DNA from: Halothiobacillus sp.
GTDB taxonomy: Bacteria; Pseudomonadota; Gammaproteobacteria; Halothiobacillales; Halothiobacillaceae
Length of the DNA stretch: 64,000 nt
Assembly (NCBI GenBank): GCA_023255735.1
Contig: JAGDVP010000012.1
Coordinates: 1 to 64,000, forward strand
Reading direction: 5' to 3'
Shown: one piece after another, positions 1-8,368 of the stretch
How positions within the stretch are numbered: the stretch's first letter is position 1
Layout: each line of letters opens with the position of its first letter
Program-made: the position numbers and the translations under genes
Notes under the pieces: generated by a model
The model's input: only the letters and a program-made list of their open reading frames with translations
The model's database searches: none
Told to the model about the DNA's origin: nothing

Positions 1-63
1 CAAAGATCAAGCGCACCTAAAGCATAACCTGATGCCAATACCCTCGGTAGGTGGGGCGGCTGG

Positions 64-810
64 ATGCTTACCCACTATCTATGGTGCGGAGAACGCATTT
101 GCGAAGCGCGGGACAGCAGCGACAACGTACTGGCCCGCTACTACGCCCAGGGCGAACGGCACGGCAGTGACATTACCTACTATGCTCAGGATCAGATCGG
201 CAGCGTGGTCGCCACCGTCAACCCGCAAGGGCAAATCACCGCAAGACTGAAATACGACAGCTACGGTAATATGTTTCAGAGCAGCGGCACCTTGCCCGAT
301 TACCGTTATGCCGGGTTGTTTTACCATCCGGCCACGGGATTGAGCTTGGCCACCTGGCGGGCGTATGATCCGAAGACCGGACGTTGGTTGTCGCGGGATC
401 CGATTCGGGAATTGGGTGGGGTTAATCTTTATGGGTATGTGGCGCAAAATCCATTAAGCCATCGTGATCCGCTAGGGCTTCTGAATCCAGCCGAAGCGGC
501 ATGCATCGCAGACCCAAACCCGGTATGTGTCGGCGGAGTTGTAGGTGATATTGCAACGACGGTGGTTGGGGTAGGTATTATTGTCTACAACCATTATCAC
601 AGTGATGATGCGTCAGAACAGTGCCCCCAGGATAAAAAACTTACGAATGGCGAAATTGATCGTCTAATTAAAGGGGGCGTCCATCCTCATGACCTAAAGG
701 ACAACTCCAAACAAGATCTCTTTAAAGACAAGGACGGGAATATTCGAGTTAAGCCCAAGTCAGGCATTGGCCCAGGCGACCCGACAGGTATAAACATGAA
801 CGATTTTTAG
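64..810 (+). CDS. RHS-repeat protein C-terminal tip with polymorphic toxin domain (5' end missing or broken)
   Basis: The first ~135 residues are the conserved end of an RHS/YD-repeat shell: a YLWCGER stretch, then the RHS core signature with YAGLFYHPATGLS, the DPKTGRWLSRDPI motif, NLYGYVAQNPL and the junction DPLG. In this family the shell encloses a variable toxin that begins after the DPLG junction. The tip here is ~110 residues: a hydrophobic stretch (GVVGDIATTVVGVGIIVY), then a charged domain with GGVHPHDLKD and a C-terminal GPGDPTGINMNDF. From memory this resembles polymorphic toxin type 33; I could not check it. The reading frame has a stop at 25-27, so either an upstream frameshift or stop inactivates the long gene, or this is an orphan tip cassette that starts near the ATG at 64. 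The gene for its presumed immunity partner follows after 10 bases. Confidence 0.75.
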   Translation: MLTHYLWCGERICEARDSSDNVLARYYAQGERHGSDITYYAQDQIGSVVATVNPQGQITARLKYDSYGNMFQSSGTLPDYRYAGLFYHPATGLSLATWRAYDPKTGRWLSRDPIRELGGVNLYGYVAQNPLSHRDPLGLLNPAEAACIADPNPVCVGGVVGDIATTVVGVGIIVYNHYHSDDASEQCPQDKKLTNGEIDRLIKGGVHPHDLKDNSKQDLFKDKDGNIRVKPKSGIGPGDPTGINMNDF

Positions 811-820
811 GTGGGTATAA

Positions 821-1201
821 ATGGAAGTTTTTGCGAGTCTTTCTGTCACAAGCAGTCAAATGAGTGCAGCCGAAATTGGTGCTGCTATCGGCGCGCAATG
901 TGATCGATGTTGGGCTGCTGGTGATGTTAGGGAAAAGACGACCATCAAAGAAAAAAAAAATGGATGGAGAATTGTGTGCCATTCATCATCGATTGATGAC
1001 ATCCAGCAGCCTATTAATGATCTGTTTCGTCGGATTCATGGCGGCGAAGACAAAATATCGGCATTAACAAGTTGCTGTGAAATCCTTATTCGTTGTGCTG
1101 TATATTCTAATGATGTTCCGTCCTTGTATCTTGATGCGGGCACGTTGCAGAAACTGGTAGGTATAACAGCAAGTTTTGATATTGACTTGTATTTGAGCTA
1201 G
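821..1201 (+). CDS. DUF4279-type protein, probable immunity partner of the RHS toxin
   Basis: This is a 126-residue soluble protein with no signal peptide or membrane segment. The order SLSVTSSQMSAAEIGAAIG, a central GW, a segment of the form LFRRIHGGEDKISALTSCCE and the closing ASFDIDLYLS match the pattern I know for DUF4279 proteins, often encoded directly behind polymorphic toxins. The start codon lies 10 bases after the toxin stop with AGGTGGG just upstream, so the two are probably co-transcribed. The role is inferred from position and family: binding and neutralising the toxin tip in the cytoplasm. The reading frame crosses a run of ten adenines at 951-960, which codes for Lys-Lys and part of the flanking codons and could be a slippage site. 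Confidence 0.6.
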   Translation: MEVFASLSVTSSQMSAAEIGAAIGAQCDRCWAAGDVREKTTIKEKKNGWRIVCHSSSIDDIQQPINDLFRRIHGGEDKISALTSCCEILIRCAVYSNDVPSLYLDAGTLQKLVGITASFDIDLYLS

Positions 1202-1303
1202 TTGTCAGGTTCCATGTGATTATATTCCCCGTCGTAGCTGGCCGCTTTTTATAGCGCATGAACTAATTCTGAACGTTATATCTGGCGGCGGCAGAAACTG
1301 AGT

Positions 1304-1334
1304 GCAACACCTGATTTTTCCGGTACGGTGTTGC
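1304..1334 (+). promoter_or_regulatory. Fold-back hairpin before the transposase start
   Basis: GCAACACC at 1304-1311 pairs perfectly with GGTGTTGC at 1327-1334 over a 15-base loop. The structure overlaps the left terminal repeat and ends 4 bases before the ATG at 1338. In other insertion sequences a hairpin formed only in read-through transcripts blocks transposase translation. That role here is an inference from placement. Confidence 0.45.
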
Positions 1335-1337
1335 CCT

Positions 1338-2366
1338 ATGTTTTATTCCGAACTCAGCGTTGAAGAACGCGCCACCATTCAAATTGGTCATGCTCAGGGT
1401 CTCAGTCAGCGCAAGATTGCCTGTTTGATCTGCCGATCCCCTTCGACGATTAGCCGAGAACTGCGCCGCAATCGAGGTGACTGTGGGGATTACTCGGCTC
1501 GCGCAGCCCAGCAACAGATGCAGGTTCGTCGCCAGGTTTGCCGACCGAAGCGCAAGCTGTTGCCGGGAAGTAAGCGCTTCGAGTTGGTCACCCATATGCT
1601 GCGTGAGCGTTTGTCTCCCGAGCAGATTGCCGGCAAGCTACGCCATATGAACCTACCCAGCCTCAGAGATGCCTACGTTTGTCGTGAGACGATTTACAAC
1701 GCGATCTATGCCCTGCCAGTCGGTGAGCTGCGCAAGGAGTTGATCATCTGTCTTCGTCAAGGCAAGAGCGCACGTAGACCGCGCTCTGGTGGCGTGGATC
1801 GACGTGGCCAGATCCCGGAGATGGTGAGCATTCATGTTCGTCCTCCCGAGGTCGAAGACCGCCTGATGCCAGGGCATTGGGAAGGCGATCTGATCAAAGG
1901 CAAGGCCAACGCCTCGTCTGTAGGCACGCTGGTGGAACGCACCAGTGGTTACCTGATGCTGGTGAAAATGAACGATGCGACGGCGACCTCGGCGATGGAA
2001 GGCTTCAGTGCGGCACTCAATCGTATGCCACTGGCGGTGCGCAAGAGCATGACCTACGACCAAGGGCGAGAGATGGCACGGCATGCTGAGATCACCCGGC
2101 GAACCGGGGTGGCTGTCTACTTCTGCGATCCGCACAGTCCCTGGCAACGCGGCAGCAATGAAAATATCAACGGGCTGATCCGCCAGTACCTGCCCAAAGG
2201 CACGGATTTGTCGGTGCACAGTCAGGAGGACCTGGATGCCATTGCGTTGCAATTGAACTTACGTCTGCGAAAGCGCTTCGACTTCAAGTGTCCTGTCGAA
2301 ATAATGAGCGAAGTGATGGAGAAAGCCATAGCTATGCGGCATGATGCTCCTGCTTCAATTCAATAA
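1338..2366 (+). CDS. IS30-family transposase
   Basis: The 342-residue DDE transposase catalyses movement of the surrounding element. The N-terminus carries a helix-turn-helix typical of IS30 (LSVEERATIQIG, then GLSQRKIA and RSPSTISRELRRN). The catalytic core shows the first Asp in HWEGDLIKG, the second in MTYDQGREM and the Glu in RGSNENINGLIRQYLPKG. No stop or frameshift interrupts it. I prefer the ATG at 1338 because the homologous region begins there (FYSELSVEERA). An earlier in-frame start at 1302 would lie inside the terminal inverted repeat. A stem-loop ends 4 bases before the start codon and no clear Shine-Dalgarno is present, which suggests poor translation. Confidence 0.93.
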   Translation: MFYSELSVEERATIQIGHAQGLSQRKIACLICRSPSTISRELRRNRGDCGDYSARAAQQQMQVRRQVCRPKRKLLPGSKRFELVTHMLRERLSPEQIAGKLRHMNLPSLRDAYVCRETIYNAIYALPVGELRKELIICLRQGKSARRPRSGGVDRRGQIPEMVSIHVRPPEVEDRLMPGHWEGDLIKGKANASSVGTLVERTSGYLMLVKMNDATATSAMEGFSAALNRMPLAVRKSMTYDQGREMARHAEITRRTGVAVYFCDPHSPWQRGSNENINGLIRQYLPKGTDLSVHSQEDLDAIALQLNLRLRKRFDFKCPVEIMSEVMEKAIAMRHDAPASIQ

Positions 2367-2384
2367 CCGTGTTGCACTCAGACC

Positions 2385-2675
2385 TTGCAACCGCCGACTT
2401 GTTTCCCTGCTTTTGAGTGCCGCACGGGGTGCGGGGCTTGCTGTATTGCGCCCTCAATTTCTAGCCCGATTCCTGGCATGCTGCAGGGCAAGCCAGCCTT
2501 GGTTGCTTGCGTGCAATTAACGTCGGACTTTCGATGCGCAATTTTTGGCCAACCGGCGCGCCCAGGCTGCTGCTCTGGGCTGGCGGCGAGTCGTGAGATG
2601 TGTGGCGAGTCGCGGGCTGAGGCATTGGTTTGGCTCTCCGATTTAGAGGAGAGAACCCGACCATCGATTGGTTAA
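2385..2675 (+). CDS. YkgJ-family cysteine-cluster (Zn/Fe-chelating) protein, start displaced by IS30
   Basis: This is a 96-residue protein of the YkgJ family, small cytoplasmic proteins thought to bind zinc or an iron-sulfur cluster. Visible cysteines are at 12, 16, 19, 20, 42, 51, 62, 63 and 73, in the typical setting [21 protein letters not shown], then a CVQL and an EMCG motif, with a C-terminal LSDLEERT. The function of the family is not established. The only usable initiation codon in frame is TTG at 2385, 3 bases beyond the IS30 right end, and no ATG or GTG lies between the transposase stop and the conserved CRTGCGACC. The element has probably removed the natural start and promoter. The gene may be silent or expressed only by read-through from the transposase. 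Confidence 0.8.
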   Translation: MQPPTCFPAFECRTGCGACCIAPSISSPIPGMLQGKPALVACVQLTSDFRCAIFGQPARPGCCSGLAASREMCGESRAEALVWLSDLEERTRPSIG

Positions 2676-2881
2676 CCGTTCGGGATGATCGGTGCGCGCT
2701 TATTGCTTTGCTTGTTACTGCAGGTTTTTTTTTAAATCAAACACTGTATTTTTGGTGCGTGCAAGGCTTTGCCTATTTGGATGGTTAAGCGCTGGGTTTT
2801 GATCGCTATTGCGAATGGGATATGATGCTTGAGTGTGATTTTCTATTTGTAAATTTAATTTAGATATATGCGAGGTTTATG

Positions 2882-3358
2882 ATGGAGGAGCAAGGATCCA
2901 ATCATCGCTATCAACGAGGGCGGGGCAGTGATGAGTCGCATCGGCAAGATCAGGCATTATTTAAGCAGTTGTTGGCTCAGCATGGCGCATTAAAGCGGGT
3001 ATCTGAGATCTTACCTAATGGGATTCGGGTGCAGACGACCAGCGAGGATCCTGAGTTGGCGCGGGTCATTCAAGAGCATGTTGAGGGTATGAAGCGCCGT
3101 TTTGCGAATGATCGCTCGATTCGGTCTTGGGATCCGTTGTTTGTGGCTTTATTTGATTATCGTCACGATATTGATATGGCGTATCACAATATCGCTACGG
3201 GGGTTGAGGCGGTGTTGACGGCGCAAGAGCCTAAGTTGATTGAATTAATTCACGCGCATAATAAAACGCTGCATCAATTTACGGATTACGGCTTTGAGGC
3301 ATCAAAAAACGCCAGCCCAGCACCGGAATGGGTGCTTAAGCAATACGGTTCAGCTTAA
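2882..3358 (+). CDS. Conserved hypothetical protein with an internal duplication
   Basis: I do not recognise a named family. The 158-residue product is hydrophilic, with no signal peptide, membrane segment or cysteine cluster. Two halves look related: NGIRVQTTSEDPELARVIQEH (about residues 46-66) and a second copy of the form TGVEAVLTAQEPKLIELIHAH (about 105-125), separated by a SWDPLFVALFDYRHDI segment. The pattern with a conserved His after each half recalls small uncharacterised proteobacterial proteins. GAGG at 2872-2875 is well spaced for the ATG at 2882 and too close to an in-frame ATG at 2879. The 3' end overlaps the opposed plsC gene by 9 bases. The upstream 200 bases are AT-rich and probably hold its promoter. 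Confidence 0.7.
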   Translation: MEEQGSNHRYQRGRGSDESHRQDQALFKQLLAQHGALKRVSEILPNGIRVQTTSEDPELARVIQEHVEGMKRRFANDRSIRSWDPLFVALFDYRHDIDMAYHNIATGVEAVLTAQEPKLIELIHAHNKTLHQFTDYGFEASKNASPAPEWVLKQYGSA

Positions 3359-4132
3359 GTTTGGGTTGGCTTTGGCGTTGAGTTTAGGCGCACTTTTGCA
3401 GCCATATTGCGCGTAGAGCTTGTGTTGCTCGGTTTCGATCCAGTGTTCAATCTCTTCGGTGAGCCGGTCAGCCCGTTTGCCTGTGACGGCGATGGGGGGG
3501 CCTATGACAACGTGTATGGTGCCAGCGGATTTAATAAATTGCCCTTTAGGCCAATGGCAGCCGCTGTTGATGGCGATGGGGGTTACCTCGGTATGGGCTT
3601 GAATCGCGAGCATTGCCGCGCCAATTTTGTATTCGGGGTTGGCGTCGGGGCGGTAGCGGGTGCCTTCAGGGAAAATAATCACATCCCGACCTGCCGCCAA
3701 TTGCGCTTTGCCCTCTTTGATAATAATTTTAAGCGCTTTGGATCCGGCTTTGCGGTCGATGGCAATCGGCCCCATGCCGGCTAAGCCTGTGCCGAAAATT
3801 GGGATCCATAACAGTTCTTTTTTTAAGATAAAGGCCGGCTGATTAAGCAGGGTAGGGAGAATCATGGAATCCCATGTGGATTGATGTTTGGCGGCGATGA
3901 GTCGCCCTTGGCCAGCGCTGGGTTTGGGTAAATTATGCAGCCCTTCGACTTGCCAACGCAGGCCGACAATCAGCCGCGCGAGCCACATGACAGTAAACCC
4001 GTAGCTAAACATGACGTAGTAGCGGCGTTTGGCGGGTATTAACCAGCCGATAAGCATAACGGGCACATACACGATGAGCGCGATATAACTTGCGATTTGA
4101 AAAATAACGGAGCGTAAAAAAGCAATGGGCAT
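3350..4132 (-). CDS. plsC: 1-acyl-sn-glycerol-3-phosphate acyltransferase (PlsC family)
   Basis: This enzyme transfers an acyl chain from acyl-ACP or acyl-CoA to lysophosphatidic acid, giving phosphatidic acid for membrane phospholipid synthesis. The 260-residue protein has N-terminal hydrophobic segments (about 5-32 and 40-58) anchoring it to the inner membrane. The catalytic HX4D box is at residues 83-88 (HQSTWD), a substrate-binding FPEGTR at 154-159, and a further conserved region around PIAINSG. It is the last gene of a glyQ-glyS-plsC run; its start lies 15 bases after the glyS stop. I chose the ATG at 4132. A TTG at 4141 would add three residues; neither has a strong ribosome site, so coupling to glyS is likely. 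Several paralogues exist in this family, so substrate preference is not certain. Confidence 0.88.
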   Translation of the reverse strand: MPIAFLRSVIFQIASYIALIVYVPVMLIGWLIPAKRRYYVMFSYGFTVMWLARLIVGLRWQVEGLHNLPKPSAGQGRLIAAKHQSTWDSMILPTLLNQPAFILKKELLWIPIFGTGLAGMGPIAIDRKAGSKALKIIIKEGKAQLAAGRDVIIFPEGTRYRPDANPEYKIGAAMLAIQAHTEVTPIAINSGCHWPKGQFIKSAGTIHVVIGPPIAVTGKRADRLTEEIEHWIETEQHKLYAQYGCKSAPKLNAKANPNLS

Positions 4133-4147
4133 GTTGTGCAACTTGGT

Positions 4148-6238
4148 TTAGCCGTTGAGCAGTGCCAGATCGGCAATGCCAAGGAACAGGGCGCGCAGCC
4201 GATGCAACAGGGCGATACGGTTATCGCGCAGGGTGGTATCGTCGGCCATCACCATGACGCCATCAAAGAAGGCATCAACGGCATCACGCAGATGCGCAAG
4301 CTTGGCCAGCGCGGCGGTGTACTCGCCTTTGGCAAACAGGGGGGCAAGCTCGGATTCTAGGTGCAACACGCCCTCGGCGAGGGTAATCTCTGCGGGTTCA
4401 ATCAGCATGGCCGGATTGATCGTGCGGGGGCGTTCACCGTCGAGTTTTTTCAGGATATTGCTGATGCGCTTGTTGGCGGCGGCAAGGGCTTCGGCCTGGG
4501 GTAAGGTGAGAAAATCGTTGATGGCTTGCAAGCGTTGCTCGAAATCGAGCGGACGGGTGGGGCGGGTGGCCAAAACGGCCTCAAAGACATCCGCGCGAAT
4601 GCCGCGATCATGGGCGTAGGCGCGCAGGCGGTCGAGCATGAAGTTAAAGAGTTTGTCACCATCGCCGGGCGCGGTGGCGCGGCTGTCTGCCGCAGGAAAA
4701 TCCGCTTGGGCTGCGAAGGCCAGTAGCGCGTGCATGTCGAGATCAAGATTTTTCTCAATTAAAATGCGTAATACGCCGAGCGCGGCACGGCGCAGAGCGA
4801 AGGGGTCTTTCGAGCCCGAGGGCTCCATGCCGGCAATGGTAAAAATGCCTACGAGGGTGTCGAGCCGCTCAGCCAGTGCAAGGGCTTGCGCGACTGGGGT
4901 CGCGGGGAGGTTGTCCCCCGCCCGGCGCGGCAAATAATAATCATCTAAGGCTTGAGCTACCTCGGCCGCTTCGCCATCGTGGGTGGCCAAATAGCGCCCC
5001 ATAATGCCTTGCAGCTCGGGAAATTCGCCTACCATTTTGCTTTGTAAATCGCATTTGCTTAGGCGCGCAGCGCGGGCAGCGAGTTCTACAGGCGCGCCGA
5101 TGAGGAGGGCGATATGCCGTGCTAGACGCTCGACGCGCTCGGTTTTATCAAACAGGCTGCCGAGTTTTTGTTGAAATACGACGGTTTTAAGGGCTTCTAG
5201 ATGCGCGCTCAATGGCTGCTTGCGGTCTTCATTCCAGAAAAACAGGGCATCGGCAAAGCGCGGGCGAATCACGCGCTCATTGCCGATCCGCACCATGGCG
5301 GGGTTTTTACTCTCGATATTGGCGATGGTGATAAACCACGGCAGTAAGCGGTTTTGTGCATCGACTAGGGCAAAATATTTTTGGTTATCTTGCATGGTGG
5401 AAATGAGCGCTTCATGTGGCACGGCTAAGAAAGACGCTTCAAATTGCCCGGCTATCGCCACAGGCCATTCTACCAAGGAGGTGACTTCATCGAGCAAATC
5501 GGCCTCAATGCGCGGGGTGCCGCCCAGTTCGGCGGCTAATTTTTCGATTTGCGCTTTAATTTTGGCACGGCGTTGGTCGAAATCAGCCAGCACATACCCT
5601 TGGGTTTCAAGCAGCGTGGCGTAGTGGTTCGGTTGATCGATGGTGAGCGTCATCGGGTAATGAAAACGATGCCCCCAAGTTTGGCGGCCAGCTTTTAAGC
5701 CCAAAATTGGGGTGTCGATGACGGTATCGCCATGTAAGGCGACTACCCAATGGACGGGGCGGATAAACTCCACATGGGAATTACCCCAGCGCATCCGCTT
5801 GGGCGTGGGCAGTTTGTCGAGCGCGCGCGCAATGGCGGCGGGCAGTATCTCACTTGCGGTTTTGCCGGCTTGCAGGGCTTTGTGCACAAGCCATGTGCCT
5901 TTGTCGGTTTCAATTTGCTGCAAATCGGCTACCTGAACGCCGCACGATTTCGCAAAGCCTTCTAACGCTCGGCTGGGGTTGCCTGCGGCATCAAATGCGT
6001 TGGCCAGCGCAGGTCCTCTTCGCTCAACGAGTTGATTTTCTGTGCGCCATGCCACATCCCGAATCAATACGGCCAGGCGGCGCGGCGCAGCGTAACTTTT
6101 GGCTTCGCCCACCGCTAAGCCCGCTTCGATTAGGCCGGCCATGAGTTCTTGGGTTAAGGCGTTCGAGAGGGTGAGCAGGGCTTTGGGGGGGAGCTCTTCG
6201 GTGCCTAGCTCAAATAAAAAATCGGCGCGATCGGTCAT
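4148..6238 (-). CDS. glyS: Glycine--tRNA ligase beta subunit
   Basis: This is the large subunit of the alpha2-beta2 bacterial glycyl-tRNA synthetase. The alpha subunit forms glycyl-adenylate, and the beta subunit binds tRNA-Gly. The 696-residue length matches the family (689 in E. coli). The N-terminus FLFELGTEELPPKAL is the standard opening, and PRRLAVLI, TPKRMRWG, EVTSLVEWPVAI and the DPFALRRAALGVLRILIE stretch of the C-terminal region are all present. The ATG at 6238 begins the conserved sequence and has GGGA upstream; a GTG 12 bases earlier adds only four residues. It follows glyQ by 38 bases and precedes plsC. Confidence 0.97.
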   Translation of the reverse strand: MTDRADFLFELGTEELPPKALLTLSNALTQELMAGLIEAGLAVGEAKSYAAPRRLAVLIRDVAWRTENQLVERRGPALANAFDAAGNPSRALEGFAKSCGVQVADLQQIETDKGTWLVHKALQAGKTASEILPAAIARALDKLPTPKRMRWGNSHVEFIRPVHWVVALHGDTVIDTPILGLKAGRQTWGHRFHYPMTLTIDQPNHYATLLETQGYVLADFDQRRAKIKAQIEKLAAELGGTPRIEADLLDEVTSLVEWPVAIAGQFEASFLAVPHEALISTMQDNQKYFALVDAQNRLLPWFITIANIESKNPAMVRIGNERVIRPRFADALFFWNEDRKQPLSAHLEALKTVVFQQKLGSLFDKTERVERLARHIALLIGAPVELAARAARLSKCDLQSKMVGEFPELQGIMGRYLATHDGEAAEVAQALDDYYLPRRAGDNLPATPVAQALALAERLDTLVGIFTIAGMEPSGSKDPFALRRAALGVLRILIEKNLDLDMHALLAFAAQADFPAADSRATAPGDGDKLFNFMLDRLRAYAHDRGIRADVFEAVLATRPTRPLDFEQRLQAINDFLTLPQAEALAAANKRISNILKKLDGERPRTINPAMLIEPAEITLAEGVLHLESELAPLFAKGEYTAALAKLAHLRDAVDAFFDGVMVMADDTTLRDNRIALLHRLRALFLGIADLALLNG

Positions 6239-6276
6239 GATGGTTCCCACATTGGGTTTTAATTTATGGTTAGCAG

Positions 6277-7203
6277 TTAGGCAGTGGTTTGGCTTCGCAG
6301 CATCGGAAAGCCCAAGGCTTCGCGGCGCGCATAATACAGTTCGGCCACGCCGCGCGCTAAGGTGCGCACCCGCAAAATAAAGCGTTGGCGCTCGGTAACT
6401 GAGATGGCGCGGCGGGCATCGAGCAGGTTGAAGGCATGCGAGGCCTTGAGCACTTGCTCATAGGCGGGCAGGGGCAGGCCGAGTTCGACTAAACGCAAAG
6501 ATTCTTGCTCCGATTGATCAAATAGCCGGAATAAGAAAGCCGTGTCGGCGTGCTCAAAGTTGTAGGTGGATTGCTCGACTTCGTTTTGGTGGTACACATC
6601 GCCGTAGGTGATAATGCCCGCATCGCTTTTACTCCACACAAGATCGTATACGCTTTGCACGCCTTGGATGTACATGGCCAAACGCTCTAAACCATAGGTA
6701 ATCTCGCCCGAAACGGGGCGGCAATCAAGGCCGCCAATTTGTTGAAAGTAGGTAAATTGCGTCACTTCCATGCCGTTAAGCCAGACCTCCCAGCCCAAAC
6801 CCCAGGCGCCTAAGGTGGGCGATTCCCAGTTGTCTTCAACAAAGCGAATATCGTGAATTAGCGGATCAAAACCCAGCATTTTGAGCGAGTCTAAATAAAG
6901 CTCTTGGATGTTATCGGGCGAGGGTTTGAGCAGCACTTGAAACTGGTAATAGTGCTGCAAGCGGTTCGGGTTTTCGCCATAGCGACCATCGGTGGGGCGG
7001 CGTGAGGGCTGCACATAGGCTGCGCGCCAAGGCTCAGGGCCAACCGCGCGCAAAAATGTGGCGGGATGAAATGTGCCCGCGCCCACCTCCATATCTTGGG
7101 GTTGCAGCACGGCGCAACCCTGGTTGGCCCAATAATGCGACAGCGCGAGAATGAGTCCTTGAAAGGTCGATAAATCGGGCGTGGTGTGCGGTGGTAACGA
7201 CAT
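6277..7203 (-). CDS. glyQ: Glycine--tRNA ligase alpha subunit
   Basis: This is the class II catalytic subunit, which activates glycine with ATP and works with GlyS. At 308 residues it is close to the E. coli 303. Nearly the whole family signature can be read: [77 protein letters not shown] and the C-terminal [11 protein letters not shown] placed the start at the ATG at 7203. An ATG at 7236 is possible, but a minus-strand -10-like TATACT at 7238-7243 would put transcription start at or after it. Transcription runs away from trpD, so the short gap contains divergent promoters. Confidence 0.96.
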   Translation of the reverse strand: MSLPPHTTPDLSTFQGLILALSHYWANQGCAVLQPQDMEVGAGTFHPATFLRAVGPEPWRAAYVQPSRRPTDGRYGENPNRLQHYYQFQVLLKPSPDNIQELYLDSLKMLGFDPLIHDIRFVEDNWESPTLGAWGLGWEVWLNGMEVTQFTYFQQIGGLDCRPVSGEITYGLERLAMYIQGVQSVYDLVWSKSDAGIITYGDVYHQNEVEQSTYNFEHADTAFLFRLFDQSEQESLRLVELGLPLPAYEQVLKASHAFNLLDARRAISVTERQRFILRVRTLARGVAELYYARREALGFPMLRSQTTA

Positions 7204-7237
7204 ACGGGGCTCATGTTCCGATAAATAAATGGCCATT

Positions 7238-7245
7238 AGTATAAT
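7238..7245. promoter_or_regulatory. Overlapping divergent -10-like elements between glyQ and trpD
   Basis: TATAAT at 7240-7245 on the plus strand and TATACT read on the minus strand from 7243 to 7238 overlap by four bases. The first faces trpD, the second glyQ. No good -35 box is visible for either, so this is a weak prediction based on -10 sequences and location in a 130-base divergent gap. Confidence 0.3.
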
Positions 7246-7336
7246 CGACACACGTTGAAGCGGTAGCCTAGGGCGCGCCTTGCGTGCTATTTTCCTTCGC
7301 TCAACGCAATTTAATCTCAACATGAACAGAAATTTT

Positions 7337-8368
7337 ATGGATATTAGCCAAGCCATTAGCCATGTCGTCGATCGGCATTCTTTGAGCCGTGATGACATGC
7401 ACGCCGTGATGCACCAAATTATGTCGGGCGGCGCGACCCCTGTGCAGGGGGCGGGGTTTATGATCGCGCTGCGCATGAAGGGGGAAACCGTCGATGAAAT
7501 AACCGCCGCAGCCGAGGTGATGCGTGCGCTGGCCATTGGCGTGCGCGTGGATGTACCCCACTTGGTGGATATTGTGGGCACAGGGGGCGATGGCTCGGCG
7601 CTGTTTAATGTCTCGACCGCCGCGGGGTTCGTGGTGGCGGCGGCCGGGGGGCATGTGGCCAAACACGGTAATCGCTCAATTACCAGTAAATCAGGCAGCG
7701 CCGATATGCTGGAGGCCGCCGGAGTCTCGCTCGATATTTCTGCCGCAGCGGTTGCTGATTGCGTACGTGAATTGGGCGTGGGTTTTATGTTCGCCCCGAA
7801 GCATCACGCCTCGATGCGCCATGCCGCTTTGCCGCGCAAAGAACTCGGCGTGCGCACTTTGTTTAACGTGTTGGGGCCGCTCACCAATCCGGCCAATGCA
7901 CCGGCGATGGTGCTGGGGGTTTATGCCGACTATTGGGTAGAACCCTTGGCGCAAGTGATGCAGCAATTGGGCGCCCGGCATGTATTGGTTGTGCATAGCC
8001 ATGATGGCTTAGATGAAATTAGTCTTTCTGAGGCGACCGAAGTGGCCGAGTTGCACCACGGTCAAATTCGTCGCTATCAAATCACGCCCGAGCAATTTGG
8101 CATAGTGCGCCAGCCGTTGGGCGAGCTGGTGGTATCAGGCCCCGAGCAAAGCGTGGCTATGGTGCGCGCGGCGCTTGGTGGGCAAGCGGGCGCACCAGCC
8201 GATATGCTCGCGCTCAATGCGGGTGCCGCTATTTACGCCGCCGATTTAACCCCCACATTGGCGATGGGCATTGTTCGCGCGCAAGAAATTCTGCGTTCGG
8301 GCGCGGCCTTGGCCAAACTCGATGCGCTTATTCACAAAACCCAGCAACAATCCCAAGGCGTGGCATGA
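7337..8368 (+). CDS. trpD: Anthranilate phosphoribosyltransferase
   Basis: The enzyme joins anthranilate to phosphoribosyl pyrophosphate, the second step of tryptophan synthesis. In the 343-residue product the PRPP-binding GTGGD is at 81-85 and KHGNRS at 109-114, followed by [11 protein letters not shown]; the conserved HHASMRHA and [11 protein letters not shown] segments bind anthranilate and metal. Possible starts are TTG 7280, ATG 7322 and ATG 7337. The last agrees best with family N-termini ([10 protein letters not shown]). The gene overlaps trpC by four bases (ATGA), a sign of translational coupling. trpE and trpG are not in the window, and trpD is the first gene of its cluster here. Confidence 0.95.
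   Translation: MDISQAISHVVDRHSLSRDDMHAVMHQIMSGGATPVQGAGFMIALRMKGETVDEITAAAEVMRALAIGVRVDVPHLVDIVGTGGDGSALFNVSTAAGFVVAAAGGHVAKHGNRSITSKSGSADMLEAAGVSLDISAAAVADCVRELGVGFMFAPKHHASMRHAALPRKELGVRTLFNVLGPLTNPANAPAMVLGVYADYWVEPLAQVMQQLGARHVLVVHSHDGLDEISLSEATEVAELHHGQIRRYQITPEQFGIVRQPLGELVVSGPEQSVAMVRAALGGQAGAPADMLALNAGAAIYAADLTPTLAMGIVRAQEILRSGAALAKLDALIHKTQQQSQGVA

Larger units (their letters stand above)
1298..2381 (+). mobile_element. IS30-family insertion sequence, apparently intact
   Basis: The element is bounded by a perfect 13-bp inverted repeat, CTGAGTGCAACAC at 1298-1310 and its complement at 2369-2381, and holds one full-length transposase gene. The total of 1084 bp fits IS30 elements. Identity between the ends stops at the outer bases, and I see no convincing short target duplication. 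Just inside the left end, GCAACACC (1304-1311) is repeated inverted as GGTGTTGC (1327-1334), so RNA from this side can fold immediately before the transposase start. The right end lies 3 bases before the only plausible start of the next gene. Confidence 0.9.

Noticed and set aside
1302-1337. An earlier transposase start
   Set aside because: It lies in the terminal inverted repeat, and similarity to IS30 transposases begins at the later ATG.
7204-7662. A long in-frame extension upstream of glyQ
   Set aside because: It lies on the strand opposite the conserved trpD coding sequence, and GlyQ homology starts at 7203.
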